Of a DNA stretch of 64,000 bases, positions 45,603 through 57,700 are shown in pieces. Origin of the DNA: Byssothecium circinans (taxonomy: Eukaryota; Ascomycota; Dothideomycetes; Pleosporales; Massarinaceae); NCBI GenBank assembly GCA_010015675.1, contig ML976992.1, forward strand, positions 64,730 through 128,729. Reading direction: 5' to 3'. The notes below the pieces were generated by a model. It saw only the letters and a list, made by a program, of their open reading frames with translations, was not told the DNA's origin and ran no database searches. The position numbers and the translations under genes are program-made. Every line of letters begins with the position of its first letter. Within the stretch, counting starts at the first letter, position 1.

Positions 45603-46009
45603 AGCTCTTTTTGAGAAGTTCACAAACTTCGAGTTTACCGAAGCAGCCTCGCTTTTGCCTGAGCTTCGCAAACATTTTGGTGAGTGTGTTGACAGTTGAT
45701 CGGCCAGGGAATTGGCATATCGGATAGCAGTAAGCGCTTTTTTATAAAAAGTTGAAGGCGGCTGGAAGCGGACGGGCTGAAGATGAAGAGCATGCGAGGT
45801 CGGTAGTGCGGTCACGTGGATAGATCGGAGGACAGGATTCTCCGACGCCGATACAGCCCCGCGAGGCATCCCGCCTGCGCAATTCACTCGGCCATTGTTT
45901 AGGCACGGTCCTAGCCATACGCGACCCGCCCATCGCTCCCACAAGCACTTGTGCCGAGCAGACACAACGCCTGGTCCGGAAGGGGTCCTCGGTCGCTCAC
46001 TTGGAAACC

Positions 46010-46986
46010 ATGGACGACTTCAACAGCGAGACAGACAGCGACTACACAAGCTATTGGAGAGACTGGGTATGTACATGCAGCCCCTCTGTCGCATATAATT
46101 GCCATCTAAGATAGCACACCTCTGCCTGATACAGCCCTTGTACACCTCTATGCGGAAGCACTGCTATTTCTAGGCCATTTGGTGTCGTAGAATGCTTATT
46201 CACTGACGGGTCCGACAGTTCATATCCTCTCGCGGCAACGAATACTTCTGCGAAATCGACGAAGAGTACCTTACCGATCGCTTCAATCTTACCGGCCTAA
46301 ACACGGAAGTTCAGTACTATCAATATGCGCTTGACCTCGTCACCGACGTTTTTGACTTCGACTGCGACGACGACATGCGGGAACAGATCGAGAAGTCTGC
46401 ACGGCACCTCTACGGCCTCGTACACGCGAGATACATCGTCACCACGCGCGGCTTAGCAAAGATGGTATGCACCTATGTCTACGCATACTATCTTTCAAAC
46501 AAATACTAACAGTGAACGGAACAGCTCGAGAAGTTCAAAAAATCCGACTTCGGCAAATGCCCCCGCGTAATGTGCGAATCGCAACCCCTCCTCCCCATGG
46601 GCCAAAACGACGTCCCCAACACCTCTCCCGTAAAGCTTTACTGCTCCCGCTGCGAAGATCTCTACAACCCGAAATCCTCCCGCCACGCCGTAATCGACGG
46701 CGCCTACTTCGGTACCTCTTTCCACAATATCCTGTTCCAAGTATACCCCGCCATGATGCCACCTAAGAGCCAGAAACGGTACAATCCAAAGGTGTTTGGG
46801 TTCAAGGTGCATGCGGCGGCGGCGCTAAGCAGGTGGCAGACGGAAGAGCGGGATAAGATGAAGGATAGACTGCGGGCGGCACGGGTGGAGACGGGATTTG
46901 AGGACGAGGATGAGGAGTTAGAGGATGAAGACGAAGATGAAGAGATGGAGGGAACGGGGTTTGATGGCGCGGTTGCGCAACAATGA
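46010..46986 (+). CDS. CKB1: Casein kinase II regulatory (beta) subunit
   Basis: A 254-residue regulatory subunit of protein kinase CK2 in three exons, 46010-46066, 46219-46464 and 46525-46986, all phase 0, with introns of 152 and 60 nt. The dimer bridges two catalytic subunits and tunes substrate choice. After a short acidic start (MDDFNSETDSDYTSYWRDW) comes FISSRGNEYFCEIDEEYLTDRFNLTGL, the canonical CK2-beta N-terminal motif. FDFDCDDDMREQIEKSARHLYGLVHARYI follows. The zinc finger is CPRVMC...CSRC (CPxxxC, 22 residues, CxxC), then DLYNPKSSRHAVIDGAYFGTSFHNILF. The acidic tail (EDEDEELEDEDEDEEMEG) is a common fungal addition. The name CKB1 is used because of this acidic type; the choice between the yeast CKB1 and CKB2 names is not decided by sequence. 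Confidence 0.93.
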
Positions 46987-47929
46987 ATGGCAGACAGACA
47001 CTACTGGGTTGGAGAAAGTGTTAATGGTGGCTGGGAGCATGGGCTGGCGTTAGGGGCTGAACTCTTCTGGCGAGTAGCATTTGCTTATACCTCAATGCAT
47101 ACGAATACCCTTTCCGTCCCGTCCAACCCCTACGATATCCTGTCAGACAGGGTCAAGCGTTCGGCACGGCTTTTCGCTGTTCCTAGAAACGTGCCGTCAC
47201 GAACGGCAACTCTCGCGTAGCAGTGAAAGTGAGATGTAGCGCAGCCACGCAGCCCGCCTGCCCACGGCCTCCAACCATTGTCTCGTTCGTCTTGAACCCT
47301 TCTCCAAACCCTCCTCCTCAAAGCGAAGCTCGTGGGTCTGGATAGTGGTGCCTCAAAGCTAGCTTCCGCCGTCAGGATGGGGAAAGGAAGGTCTTCTACC
47401 ACGCCTATTGGCTCTGTCCTCGCTCGCGATTCGCACCCACACCCCTTGAGGTCGTCCTGCCGTCTCAGTCGAGCCCTCAAGTGGGTTCAGATGCAGGATC
47501 ATGTTCCGATTCAGATGCATATTCGGATCCGGACACTGAGAGAGATGCCGACCTCAGCTCAAACGAGGAGGAACCAGACACCGAAGCGGAGGAAATTCTA
47601 GGGAACATTGCTCACTACAGAAAGGAGGGCTCAGCGAAACCAAAACATATAAGTCCAACCATAAAATTACGGGGAATCTCCAGCTACCCGTCCCCGATAA
47701 AGACCGGAGCTTCTCAGAAAGCTTTCCATTCATGTGAGTAATGTTTCCACTGTAAACTCATTCTAGGGAAGGTCAAGTAAGGCTCCACGTACCCTCAAGA
47801 CTCGATTATTATCCTCAATCTCTGGTCGGAATGCGATGGAGTTGGCGAAGTTGGATGCGGTGGCCCCAAATGTCCAGGGTCAATTCCATTGGAACATCCG
47901 AACGAAGGACCCAGGAACGCACATCAAAA
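46987..47929. other. Intergenic, no supported gene
   Basis: 3' flank of the CK2 subunit. An open stretch at about 47377-47741 on the plus strand has a Ser/Asp/Glu-rich translation (DSDAYSDPDTERDADLSSNE), which might be a fragment of a decayed gene, but the frame switches and no start fits. Nothing else is seen. Confidence 0.35.
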
Positions 47930-49030
47930 TCTCAAAATGCCCTAAGATCATGAAGAACATGTTGGAGAAAGCCAGTATCTCTTTCCTTTTCCAGATAATT
48001 ACACGTGAAAGCGTGGTATAACTCGGTATAACTTTGACCATACCCCAGGAGGTCGAAAATGTCCTCCGTCGCAGTCAAACTTGGAAGAGATTCGAAAGCA
48101 AAGATACGGTTCTCAGTTTTGCAAGAAGTCCAGAAGTCTGCCGTGGTGTAGTATCGCAAAGATATCTGCGATGCCGAGCATATTAGGATAGGAAGGCGCG
48201 ATTGTCCTGTAAATATCTATGGCGGTGTGCGATCAGTTAGAGCCAGGGAAGGTAATCAAGACGTTTTAAGAAGGATTATAGACCTGCGACGGTTTATCCA
48301 TATACACGCTCGCATAATATCACGCCAGGATATCTATGTTCGAGACTAGAGGACCACACGCAGACTTGATGGCTATCGCAGCCTCTTGCACCACCCAGCC
48401 TCGTACGTGTGAACCATGGATCCTTCAATAACTTGTCAAAGGCGGTCCGACGCTGGTTGTGGAGAAACGGATCTTGCGGCTCCAGCCATAGAAAGTGGTT
48501 TCAAGGTTAATCGCTTTCCGAATTTTAGTGTGGGTACCTTTAGCAACCTTTTTCTAAACTTGCCAGTTGGGAAACCATAATAACAGAGACTTTTAATCCT
48601 AACTCAGCTTTATCATTGTCATCAAGCCCGATACAGATCAAAGTCTGCTCAGAGTGAGTGTTGGTAGATTTCATGCAGGAAGCAGACCTGGCGGCCTTGT
48701 TCTTGAAGGCCCTCTTGGTTGATACAACATGAGTGTGCCCATAGCCGACGAAGCTTTGCGGGGAGTCGAATCTGCCTCGAAGCGTGGAATGGGTTTTCGG
48801 TAATTGGCATGGCCTTTTCGTCGCAAACAAGGGTGTATACTTTGTCCGATGATCTACAGACATACGACAGCGCTTCGAATAATGGAGCGCCTTCGAAGAC
48901 ACAGGCATGAAGGGTGCATGGCAGTGGATCTTCATAGCTCTGAGGATTCAGGATGGGGTCGCACAAATATTTGCCCGTAGGCAGGGTTTTGTAGGAATAT
49001 TGTGTGCTTGAGTGAAGTGGCGCTATTTTC
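47930..49030 (-). pseudogene. HET (heterokaryon incompatibility) domain pseudogene
   Basis: Pieces of a HET domain, a fungal self/non-self recognition module that triggers cell death, occur in order but in different frames. First comes YKTLPTGKYLCDPIL ... FEALSYVCRSSDKVYTLVCDEKAMPITENPF (about 49010-48780), then RQIRLPAKLRRLWAHSCCINQEGLQEQGRQVCFLHEIYQHS (to 48655). After a frame change comes TLICIGLDDNDKAELGL. Near 48470-48320, AFDKLLKDPWFTR is followed out of frame by WVVQEAAIAIKSACGPL, and near 48090-47990 DIFDLLGYGQSYTELYHAF is left. There is no ATG at the start. The FEALSYVWG hallmark has Trp-to-Cys and Gly-to-Arg changes. Several stops and shifts make it non-functional. It lies beside the decayed P450. 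Confidence 0.75.
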
Positions 49031-49276
49031 ACGATTGTTTTGGAATATTCGAACTCACATCATTTGATGATAGAGGTTAGGAGGTTCCAGTGCTACAGTT
49101 TATATAAGGCTGGGTTAAGGCAACCAGATTAGATGAGCTGGAAATTAAAACGTCCCCCTCCCAACACCGTCTGAATCTGTCTACACAAATTGACAATACT
49201 AACAGAGGCTGTGCGCCTGCCATGTACATGTACCTTAGGTAAGAGCCCGCTCCGTCAGCTTCACCATTATGTCTTC

Positions 49277-50986
49277 CTAAAGAGAGAACCATTGCGAACG
49301 AGGCTTGAATGGCATCTGCTTATTAGCGTTAAACTAGCGAGCAAATTGGTCCACAAACTTGTGCAACTCCACTATAGCCAAGTTCCGTCTAATACACGTC
49401 CTAGAACTGTAGCCAAACTGTTTAAAATATCAGCAGGAAAGGCCTTCTCTCCGCGTGGGGACTAGGGAAGCTCCATCTTACTGTAACGTTATACTTTTCT
49501 ATGTCCCTAATCTGTTCCGCCGTAGAACCCTTCTCACAGACGAGCCATCTCTCCGGTCTCCACTTATTAGCATCACCTCCGAATATTTCCTTGTAGCGAT
49601 TCTGTGACATGGGACTTGTGCTCACCGTCGATCCCAGAGGGATGAAGTGGTCAGCAATAGTCACACCCTCTGCCGGCGTTTCCCTAGGAAGCTGCCACAC
49701 GATGCTTGGGATCAGCCTCGTTGCTTCTTTGATACATGCATTAAGGAAAGGGATCTTCTCGGCCAAGCGATAATTGAGCTCTCCAGGCTTCGAGAGAGAA
49801 TTCTTCACATAGGCTTCGTCCACCTCTCTCTGCACACAAGCATAGTCATGCGGATGTCGCAGCAGATAGCCAAGGACTACGCAAATGCTTGTTGAAGTGG
49901 TGTCAGCGCCAGCTCCGATGAGATTACCGCCCTCGATTATGACGCCTGGAAATCCAACCGGGGAGCCGTCGGGTTCCTTCATCGACACGAAAGTGTCCAG
50001 CATATCTCGCTGGCGATCCTTGGGATTTCTAGCATCTTCTTGGCCCAACCGCTCAGTGATGATTTTACTAAGCCAGCGAAATAAATGGGCTTGCCCTCTC
50101 GTGCTCTTGGGCCCAAAACGTTGCAGGAAAAAGTCCGATAGCGGATTGTAGAACTAGGCCATGTGCCCTGGAATATTTCCCATGAACGCGTTCAGGTAGA
50201 AAAACCCGTGGATGGATCCAATAATGCCTTCTATATCTTTGCCTTGCTCGACAAAGCCCAGTTCGCTTCCAACCCCCAGCTTTGTCACAACGTCGAATGC
50301 AAAATAGCCCGTCCATGTCTGCATGTTCACCGGAGTCCCATGCTTTGCAAAGCTACGAAACCTGTCCCATACCCCGTCGGCCAAGGCTTGGATTTGCGGC
50401 TCGAGATTCAGGATCGTGGACATGGTGTAGGCGTTCGACACTCGCTTGCGTAGGAAGGCATGCACTTTTACATCTGTTGCCGCAAAGAACTTTGTGCGGG
50501 TAAGCGTAGTTCGCAAAGTAGACGACGTTCCGAGACTTACACCTTTAGAGGCCCCTGGCATGTCCCATACATTGTACCATTTGGTCTCGGGATCCGTTAG
50601 CGAGGCATCATGGATATGTAGTTTCTGGGGTACGATACTTTCTTTGTGCCCGTGCTATGGCCGTAGAGTTTGATCATGGCTTTCTTGTCCACAAAGGCAA
50701 CCTCGTTGGGGGCGATTCGCACGACAGGCCCATATTCGCGGTGAAGCTCCACAATGTCATCATGCCATTGACCCAGGAAATATCTTCGCGTCCTCCAGAG
50801 CTCGGTGAATTTGGCCAGAAACGGTCCAGGAACATTGCGGAGCGGATGGAAAAATGTGGTGTAGACTGCCCAGCCTACAATGTATGCGGCAAGCACAATG
50901 GCAAGGTAATAAACCGGAGGGCTTTTGTACATGCTGACTATCGGCGGCTGCGACAGCTCGCGGTCAATGTGAATGGATTCAGACAT
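49277..50986 (-). pseudogene. Cytochrome P450 pseudogene (pisatin-demethylase-like)
   Basis: A microsomal P450 in five exon blocks starting at the ATG at 50986 with a membrane anchor (YYLAIVLAAYIVGWAVYTTFFHPLRNVPGPF). Recognisable parts are REYGPVVRIAPNEV, HAFLRKRVSNAYTM, the I-helix GGNLIGAGADTTSTSI, the K-helix ExxR region (KEATRLIPSIVWQLPRE) and KWRPERWL. Splice joints can be drawn (GTATCG...CCCGAG, GTAAGT...CACAAAG, GTAAGA...AACAG). Three lesions argue that it is dead. First, an in-frame TAG at 50156-50154 sits between NIPGHMA and FYNPLSDFF, where a Trp codon is likely. Second, the haem loop reads FGYSSRTCIRRN, keeping the Cys but losing two conserved Gly of FxxGxRxCxG. Third, a TAG at 49336-49334 stops the last exon after VDQFAR although the reading continues FNANKQMPFKPRSQW, with a further stop at 49277. 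The stop mutations fit C-to-T changes of the repeat-induced type. Confidence 0.8.
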
Positions 50987-51747
50987 GGCTGATCGAAGGC
51001 GTTACAACAGTGATTTGGCCGTTGTGGCTCTCATTCTTATGTCTGCACGGATCCGCCTTGGAGACTCACCTGTGCTACGATTCCACCTTCGGACCGATGC
51101 CTGGCTCAAGCGAGCCAACATCTTCTGGCCCACTGCAATGTGGGGTTTGGAGGGGGGGCAGAGGTAGAGAATAATGTCCAATGAGGAGAGCAGTACTAGA
51201 AATGCAGAAATGCGGGGTAGCGCTGCGATCAGACTGGATGAAATAGGTCAACCTGAGCTCCTGAGCTCCTGCGCTCCATGTGTCATTCGTAAAGGCGCTT
51301 TCAAAGGTTGAGTGGGTTCTGAGCTCAAACATAATACTTGATTGGCCTGTCAAGAATGACCACAGGGAGCTTAGGTTGACCGATTTATATTAGTTTATGC
51401 GGTACATGCAGTACAACGAGAAGGCTTGGAGAGATTCTATGCAAAAGCACTTTCAGATTACTTTGATACACGACAGCAAGCCTTCAGCAAAAGCGCACAG
51501 CGACTGGCTTATTCATAGGACAGCAAATGAAGGGAAGGAAGGGGGGTATGTTGCATGCAAGAAGGAAGGAAGGAACGCCAATGCAATGCAAGGACGAAGA
51601 CGCTACATACACATACAATGTCAAACCACGTATTACCATCATCATCGTCGTCGTCAAAAGTGAAACCTTCCCCAAATCTTTCTTAAACCCCCCGTAAAAA
51701 GAAACTTTCAAATCCCCAAAAACTTTCATGTCCAAAGGTTCCCCCAT
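50987..51747. other. Intergenic, no supported gene
   Basis: This lies between the P450 remnant start and the 3' end of the giant WG-repeat gene. Short ORFs at 51075-51663 are unrecognised. No repeat stands out. Confidence 0.4.
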
Positions 51748-54700
51748 TCAAAAAATCTTCTTGAACCAACTCCCCCTCTTTCCACCGGCGGGAGCCTCAG
51801 CAGCCGGCCTCCCATCCCACGTCCTCACAGGCGCCTCCGCATATTCGGGCACATACGTGCGTCTCCTGCTCCTCTTCTCTCCCCTGTCTTCATCGCTTCC
51901 CCTCGCGCCATCATTATGCGTGCGCCTCCTATGACTCTTCCTCTCATGAGCGCGTTCCCGTTCGCGCTCTTTATCGCGATCTCCTTCGCGTTCAGGGTCG
52001 CGCTCGCCTCTGTCGCGGTCAATGCGGCCCTTTTCACGTTTGACTCCTCGGCGCCCGGCGATGCGGAGACGGATGTCCTCGTCTGCCGAGGGCGTTTCTT
52101 CGTCTCCAGGAGCTTCGCCGTTTCCGGGGACGTGGTCGAGGACGGTTTCGGCGAGAGGGACGGGGAGCGGCGGCTCGTTGGAGAGGGATTCTACCCACGA
52201 GGATGTCTTGTCGCCGCCCTTGTCCATGTAGGGCATGTTATCCTCTTCTCTTGCCATGCGAGAGTTGTGTTGTCGGGAGGAGCGATGGTTGGTTGCGTTG
52301 CGCTCGTCGAAGTAGTCGGTAATGGGCTCGCCGTTGGTGGTAGGGTACTCGGAGTTGCGTCTCGTAGCACGACGCTCCTCACGGCGGCGCCGACGATCTT
52401 CGGGATCTTCATCGAGATGTGATCGGCGGCGCTCATTTTGCGGTCGCGAAGAGCCTTCGCGCTCCTTGTCGCGCCGGCGGGAGGAACGGTGCTCACGCTC
52501 TTCGCCGTCCTTGCGCGAACTGCGAGCTGCGCGTCGGTCTTCCTTTTCTTTCATACGACGCAGCTGCTCCTCTGCTTCTTTGTTACGGCGCTCAAGCTCA
52601 GCGCGTTGGCGAACCTTCTTCTCGGCAAGGATGGCTCTTTCGTTGTCGCGCTCACGCTCGCGACGGCGTTCGGCCTTGCCCTCGACTTCCTCAAGCTCGA
52701 CACGTCGCGAGCCCTTGTCTGCTTGTCGCTTTGCTCTCCGTTCGGCACGTCGAGCCTCTCGCTCTGGGTCCATGTCCGCACTGCCGTTTGCGCCCATCTC
52801 TTCGCCGTCAGGCATGTGCGAGGAGCGTCGGACGCTGCGGCGTTCATGTCGCAACCGTTTCGCCTCGTCCTCAGTCGCTGCACCGCGTGTGGAAGATCGT
52901 TTACGACGTCTGCGGTCGTCTTCTGTCTCGTAAGCACCACGGCGGCGGTCATGGCGATCATCGCGCCGCTCTTCCTCAGCAGCCGCCGCCGCCGCCGCCT
53001 TTTTACGAGAAAGCCCAAACATGCTCATTAGACCCGTCGCAGCTGCAGCTGTCGTTGCTGCAGTCGCAAATGTGTCCTTCGCGCTGGAATTGCCGCGTTC
53101 GCGGCGATGTCGTTCACGGCGGGGCGGCTCAGCTGGGGTGGGCTCCACCTCCATGGGGTCGATGTCGACGGGATCGTCTGCGCTCGGTGGGGCGGTCAAC
53201 GGCTCTGCAGGCGAAACTGAATCGTGTTTTGATTTGCGGCGCGATGATTCGGGCTTCATGGGTGTTGGTGATGGAGGAGCATCGTCGTCAAGCATGTCCA
53301 AGTCATCATCTATAGGATACGGGTCCGGTACAGCTGCGCCAATCCGGTTAGCTCCATTTCTCCGCTTTCGCGAACGGGGGGCCAATTGCTTACCTCCAGA
53401 CTTACCCTTTTCCCTCGTACTGGAACGCCGGTTGACGGAACCTCTCATGCCCATTAACTTTGCTGCCTTTGAGGAGACCTTGATGTCCGTATCCGTCTGC
53501 GGGGGCGACATCATTGCCGCGTCTTGATCAATCGATGGACGCCGAGAGAGCGTTCGCGGAGTAGTTGACGTGCGACGTGATTTTGAAGCACGTGCAGAAG
53601 GCGGAGGTGCTCCGAAGATTGACGCGAAGCCAGTTGATGTGCGCGTTATCTTTGCGCGGGACGAGGGCGTTTTCGACATCTTGTCCGACCCTGATGACTT
53701 TGACATGACATCCCTGTCTCTTGTAGACGAAACGCGCGCAGATTTGGATCGACTCACGCTAGGCTTTGCAGGCGTCGCAGAGCTTGCAGCATCGTCGACC
53801 GATTGCTTTCTTGGTTTTGATCGCGATGATGCAGCTGCAGCTCCAGCAGCACCCCAGAAGCCCCAAGACGCAGCGTTGCCACTGCGAACAACCTTTGCGC
53901 GTTCCTTCTTTGCTGGCTCGGCTTTGACTTCGGACTCTGGCGGGGGCGTAGGTAACTTCGCTGGAACATCGCCTCCATCGTCGCCCATGGGCACATCTTC
54001 ATCGACCGGCTCGGCCTCTGGCTCTGGCTCTGGAGCAGGGGGAGGAGGTGGAGGGACTTCGACAACAGGCTGTGCTTTCGTCTTGCTGCTCTTTTTAGAC
54101 TTTTTAGACTTCTTCTCGGGAACCACCACAGGCTCAGGTTCAGGCTCAGGTTCAGCAGGTTCAGGTTCAGGCTCCGGCTCCGGTTCGGGGTCTGCAGGCG
54201 GAGGAACATTCAAATCAATCAAATCCATCTCATCGTCCATCGGGAAGCCACCTGGTACAGGTGTTGTGATCTTCGGAGGCTCTTCGGGCGCAGGCTCAGG
54301 TATCACAACTTTCGCCTTGGACTTGGAAGATTTTGCAGAGGCTTTCTTCGATTTGGATGACTTTTTGGGCGTAGCTTCGACAATTTCGACAACAGGAGGC
54401 TCTGAAGGTGGCAGCGGTAGTGGAGGTTCAACTTCTTCTGGAACAGGTTCGGGTTCTGATTCCTTTGATCTGGTTTTTTCGAGAGACTTGAGACGATCGG
54501 CAACCGCGCCACTGCTCTTCGACTTTTTGGATTTGGATGCTTTGACCACCGGTTCGTCAGCAATGGGTGGTTCTGGAGGGTTCGGCTCGGGTTCCGGAAA
54601 ATCCCATGATGACTCAGCAACAGGCTCGGGCTTCTTGGTCTTGCGCAGAGATATTCCCCATTTACTTCCCCAGCCGCCAGACTCCTCTTTTTGCGTGTCC

Positions 54701-57700
54701 TTCTCGAGTTCAGCAAGTAAGTCGGCAGGAGGAACGTCTTTGACAAGATCAAGCAGCTCATCATCGATTACAGGGGGAGGAAGAGCCGCGGGTTGTTCAA
54801 CAACTCCTTTCCCCTTCTTTTTCTTGGACTTCTTCGACGTAGAAGTCTCGAGGAGCTCTTTCTCTGCAGCTAAACGGGCGGTTTCAGCTTCTTCTGCCTC
54901 CTTTGCTGCCTTTTGGGCGGCCTCTTCGGCTTCTTGTGCAGCTTTTTCGGCAGCCTCCGCCTCTTCGCGCTCCTTCGCTTCTCGAGCTTCCCGTTCGCGC
55001 TTCTGTTTGGAAGTCTCTTTCTTGGCCTTGGACGAACCCCATAGCGAGCCCCAACCAGAGCTTGCCTCTGCTTCCTTTTTGGCTTTCTCCGCCTCTTCAG
55101 CTTCGACGCGCGCCTTCTCTGCAGCTTCTTCAGCTTCTTTGGCCTCTCGCTCCAACCTCTCCTGCTCTTCGCGTTCCTTTTCCAGTCTTTCTTGCTCCTC
55201 TTTTTCAGCAGCTTCCCGCTCCTTCTCCTTGGCTTCGCGTTCCTTCTTTTGCTTGGAGGTCTCCTTCTTCTTAGACGAACCCCAAATTGAAGCACCCCAA
55301 CCAGTGCTCGGCTCAGCTTCCTTCTTGGCTTTCACTGCTTCTTCAGCTTCGATCCGTGATTTCTCCGCCTCTTCCGCTTCAATCTTGGCCTTCTCAGCAG
55401 CTTCTTCCGCTTCTTTAGCTTCACGTTCCACGCGTTCAGCCTCCTCCTTTTCTTCCTTTAGTCTCTGCGCCTTCTCTTCCTTCTCTTTCTTCTTTGCTTC
55501 CTTTTCTGCCTTAACTTTCTCTTCCTTTTCCTTCTTCTCTCTAGCTCTCTTTTCCTTGGGAGACTCATTCTTGGGTGGCTTCGACGGTGGAGGCGGATCG
55601 GGAACAGCCGTTTCGCCCAACGAACCCCAAGCATCGGCACCTGATATATCCTCCTTCGGCGAATCGAATGTCATGAGATCATCCCAAGTGTCCTTGGGCT
55701 TTGACGCAGAGTCTTTAGTAGTAGTCTTACTGAGTTTCCCGCCGTCATCGGCAGGTTCGTCCTTGCCGCCCTTTTTCTTCTTCTTCTTAGAAGTCGAAGC
55801 GAAGCCCCACATATCGTCATCCTCTTTCTTCTCTTCCTTGGGTGGGGGCGCTTCGATTGCCTTGGGAGGTGGCAGGTCGACATCGTCGAGAAGGTCGATC
55901 GCGCTTGGGGAAGTGGGGGCGGCCGGCGCAAAAGCAGAGCCTTTCTTCCCCTTCTTAGCTTTCTTGCCAATGTTGAAAGAAGCGCTTCCAAATGGATCCT
56001 CTTCGTCGGGCTTTTGGACTGGGGCGGTAGGTGCTTCTTCCGTGACATCTATAGGAGTGTCCTTGGAACTCTTCTTGGACTTCTTTTTGCCCCAAGATGG
56101 CGCACCAAACTCGTCTTCGCCTTCTGCCTTGGGCTCTTCCACACCATCAGGTTCCTGAATAGGGGCATCCCCGACAGCGGGTTCAGGCAAAGGATCGGAC
56201 TCTGCAGTCTTCCCCTTCTTTTTCTTCTTGCTGCCTCCACCCCAAATCGAGCTGAGGCCCCACTCACCGCCCTCATTCTTGTCCTTTTCCGGCTCGGGTT
56301 CGGGTTCGGGAATGACTGGAGGTTCCGGATCCGGCGCGACAACAGGCTCAGATTCGGGTTTCGGCGCAGCAGCAGCGCCTTTCTTCCCCTTTTTGCTCTT
56401 CTTCGTTGTCGCCGCTCCCCAGCCAGCACCTGCCCAGTCATCCACCTTATCTTCGACAGGCGGTTCAAGTTCAGGTTCGAGCGGAGGGTGTTCCTCTTTG
56501 TCTTTCTTGCCCTTCTTTTTCTTCGTCGAAATCGGCGTGTCCCAGTCGTCACCCCAGCCTCCATCCTGCTTCGCTGGCTCGGCAGCCGCGGCGGCCTCTT
56601 CCTCCTCTTTTTTGATGCGCTCAGCTTCTTCTTCTTCTTTCTTCTTCGCCTCTTCCTCGTCCTTTTTCTTCTGCTCTTCCTCCTCCTTTGCCTTCGCATC
56701 GGCCTCCTTTTTCATCTTTTGTTCCAGCTTCTTTCTTTGCGACTTGGAAAGTCCTTTGAAGGGATCGACTGCAGGCTCTTCGTCCTTGACCGATTCGGGC
56801 TCTTGGGGAGGAGGCGGCGGTTCTTCGACTTTAGCTTCTTCTTTTGCATCCTTCTTGCCCTTCTTTTTCTTGGCGCCAGCGAGTGCAAAAGCTCCCCACT
56901 CATCATCGGCCGGTGCTGGAGGTTCAGGTTTGGGAGGCGATGGCTCCTCAACAGGGTCTTCATTGACTTCCTCAATGACATTCTTCCCCTTTTTCTTTTT
57001 TTTGCTGCTCGTCGTTGCGCCCCACCCCCATGCTTCGTCCTCCTTCGCAGGCTCTGGCTCGGGTGCAGGAGGTTCGGGCTCGGGCGCAAGAGTTGTCTCT
57101 TCGATGATTGCTCCACCCTTCTTCTTTTTCTTCTTCTCTTTTGCCGTGCCAGCTCCGAATGAAAAGGACCAAGCATCCTCATCCTTTGGTTTCTCAGGCT
57201 TGGGTGTAGAATCAGGTACAGACTCTCCAATCAATGCCGCTGAACCCTTCTTCTTGTCCTTCTTGCCCTTGTTGCCAAAGCTGAAACCCCATCCATCATC
57301 GTCATTTGCCGACTTCTCTTCTACCGCAGGGGCTACGGCCGCGGTCTCAGAATTGAATGCGTCAAAGTTGAAGTCAAAACCAGACGAGTCCTTTTTTTTC
57401 TTATCCGTAGAGTCCCACGGATTATCGTCGTTCTTGTCTTCCTCTTTTGCGCCCTCGTCAAAACCCCACGATTTTGTTTTGGAACCAAAGCCCGCGGACC
57501 AACTACTAGTCAAACTTCCTAGGCCAAAACCGGGTTTGCCGCTGCCAATGTCACCAAAATGCATGTCAATCTTGGGTGCGCCGTTGGTCGAATCGTCAAG
57601 ATTGATATCGTCGAATGCTGGGTCCGCTGCAGGAGGAAGCGGAGGCGCGGTGTCGGCCGTCTATGGGGTAGTTAGCGCATTGCAACGTGTAATTAAGCAA

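Noticed and set aside
47332..47741. Ser/Asp/Glu-rich open stretch on the plus strand
   Set aside because: It looks somewhat protein-like, but the acidic frame has no ATG and no acceptable splice site links it to the ATG-containing frame; too weak to call a gene.
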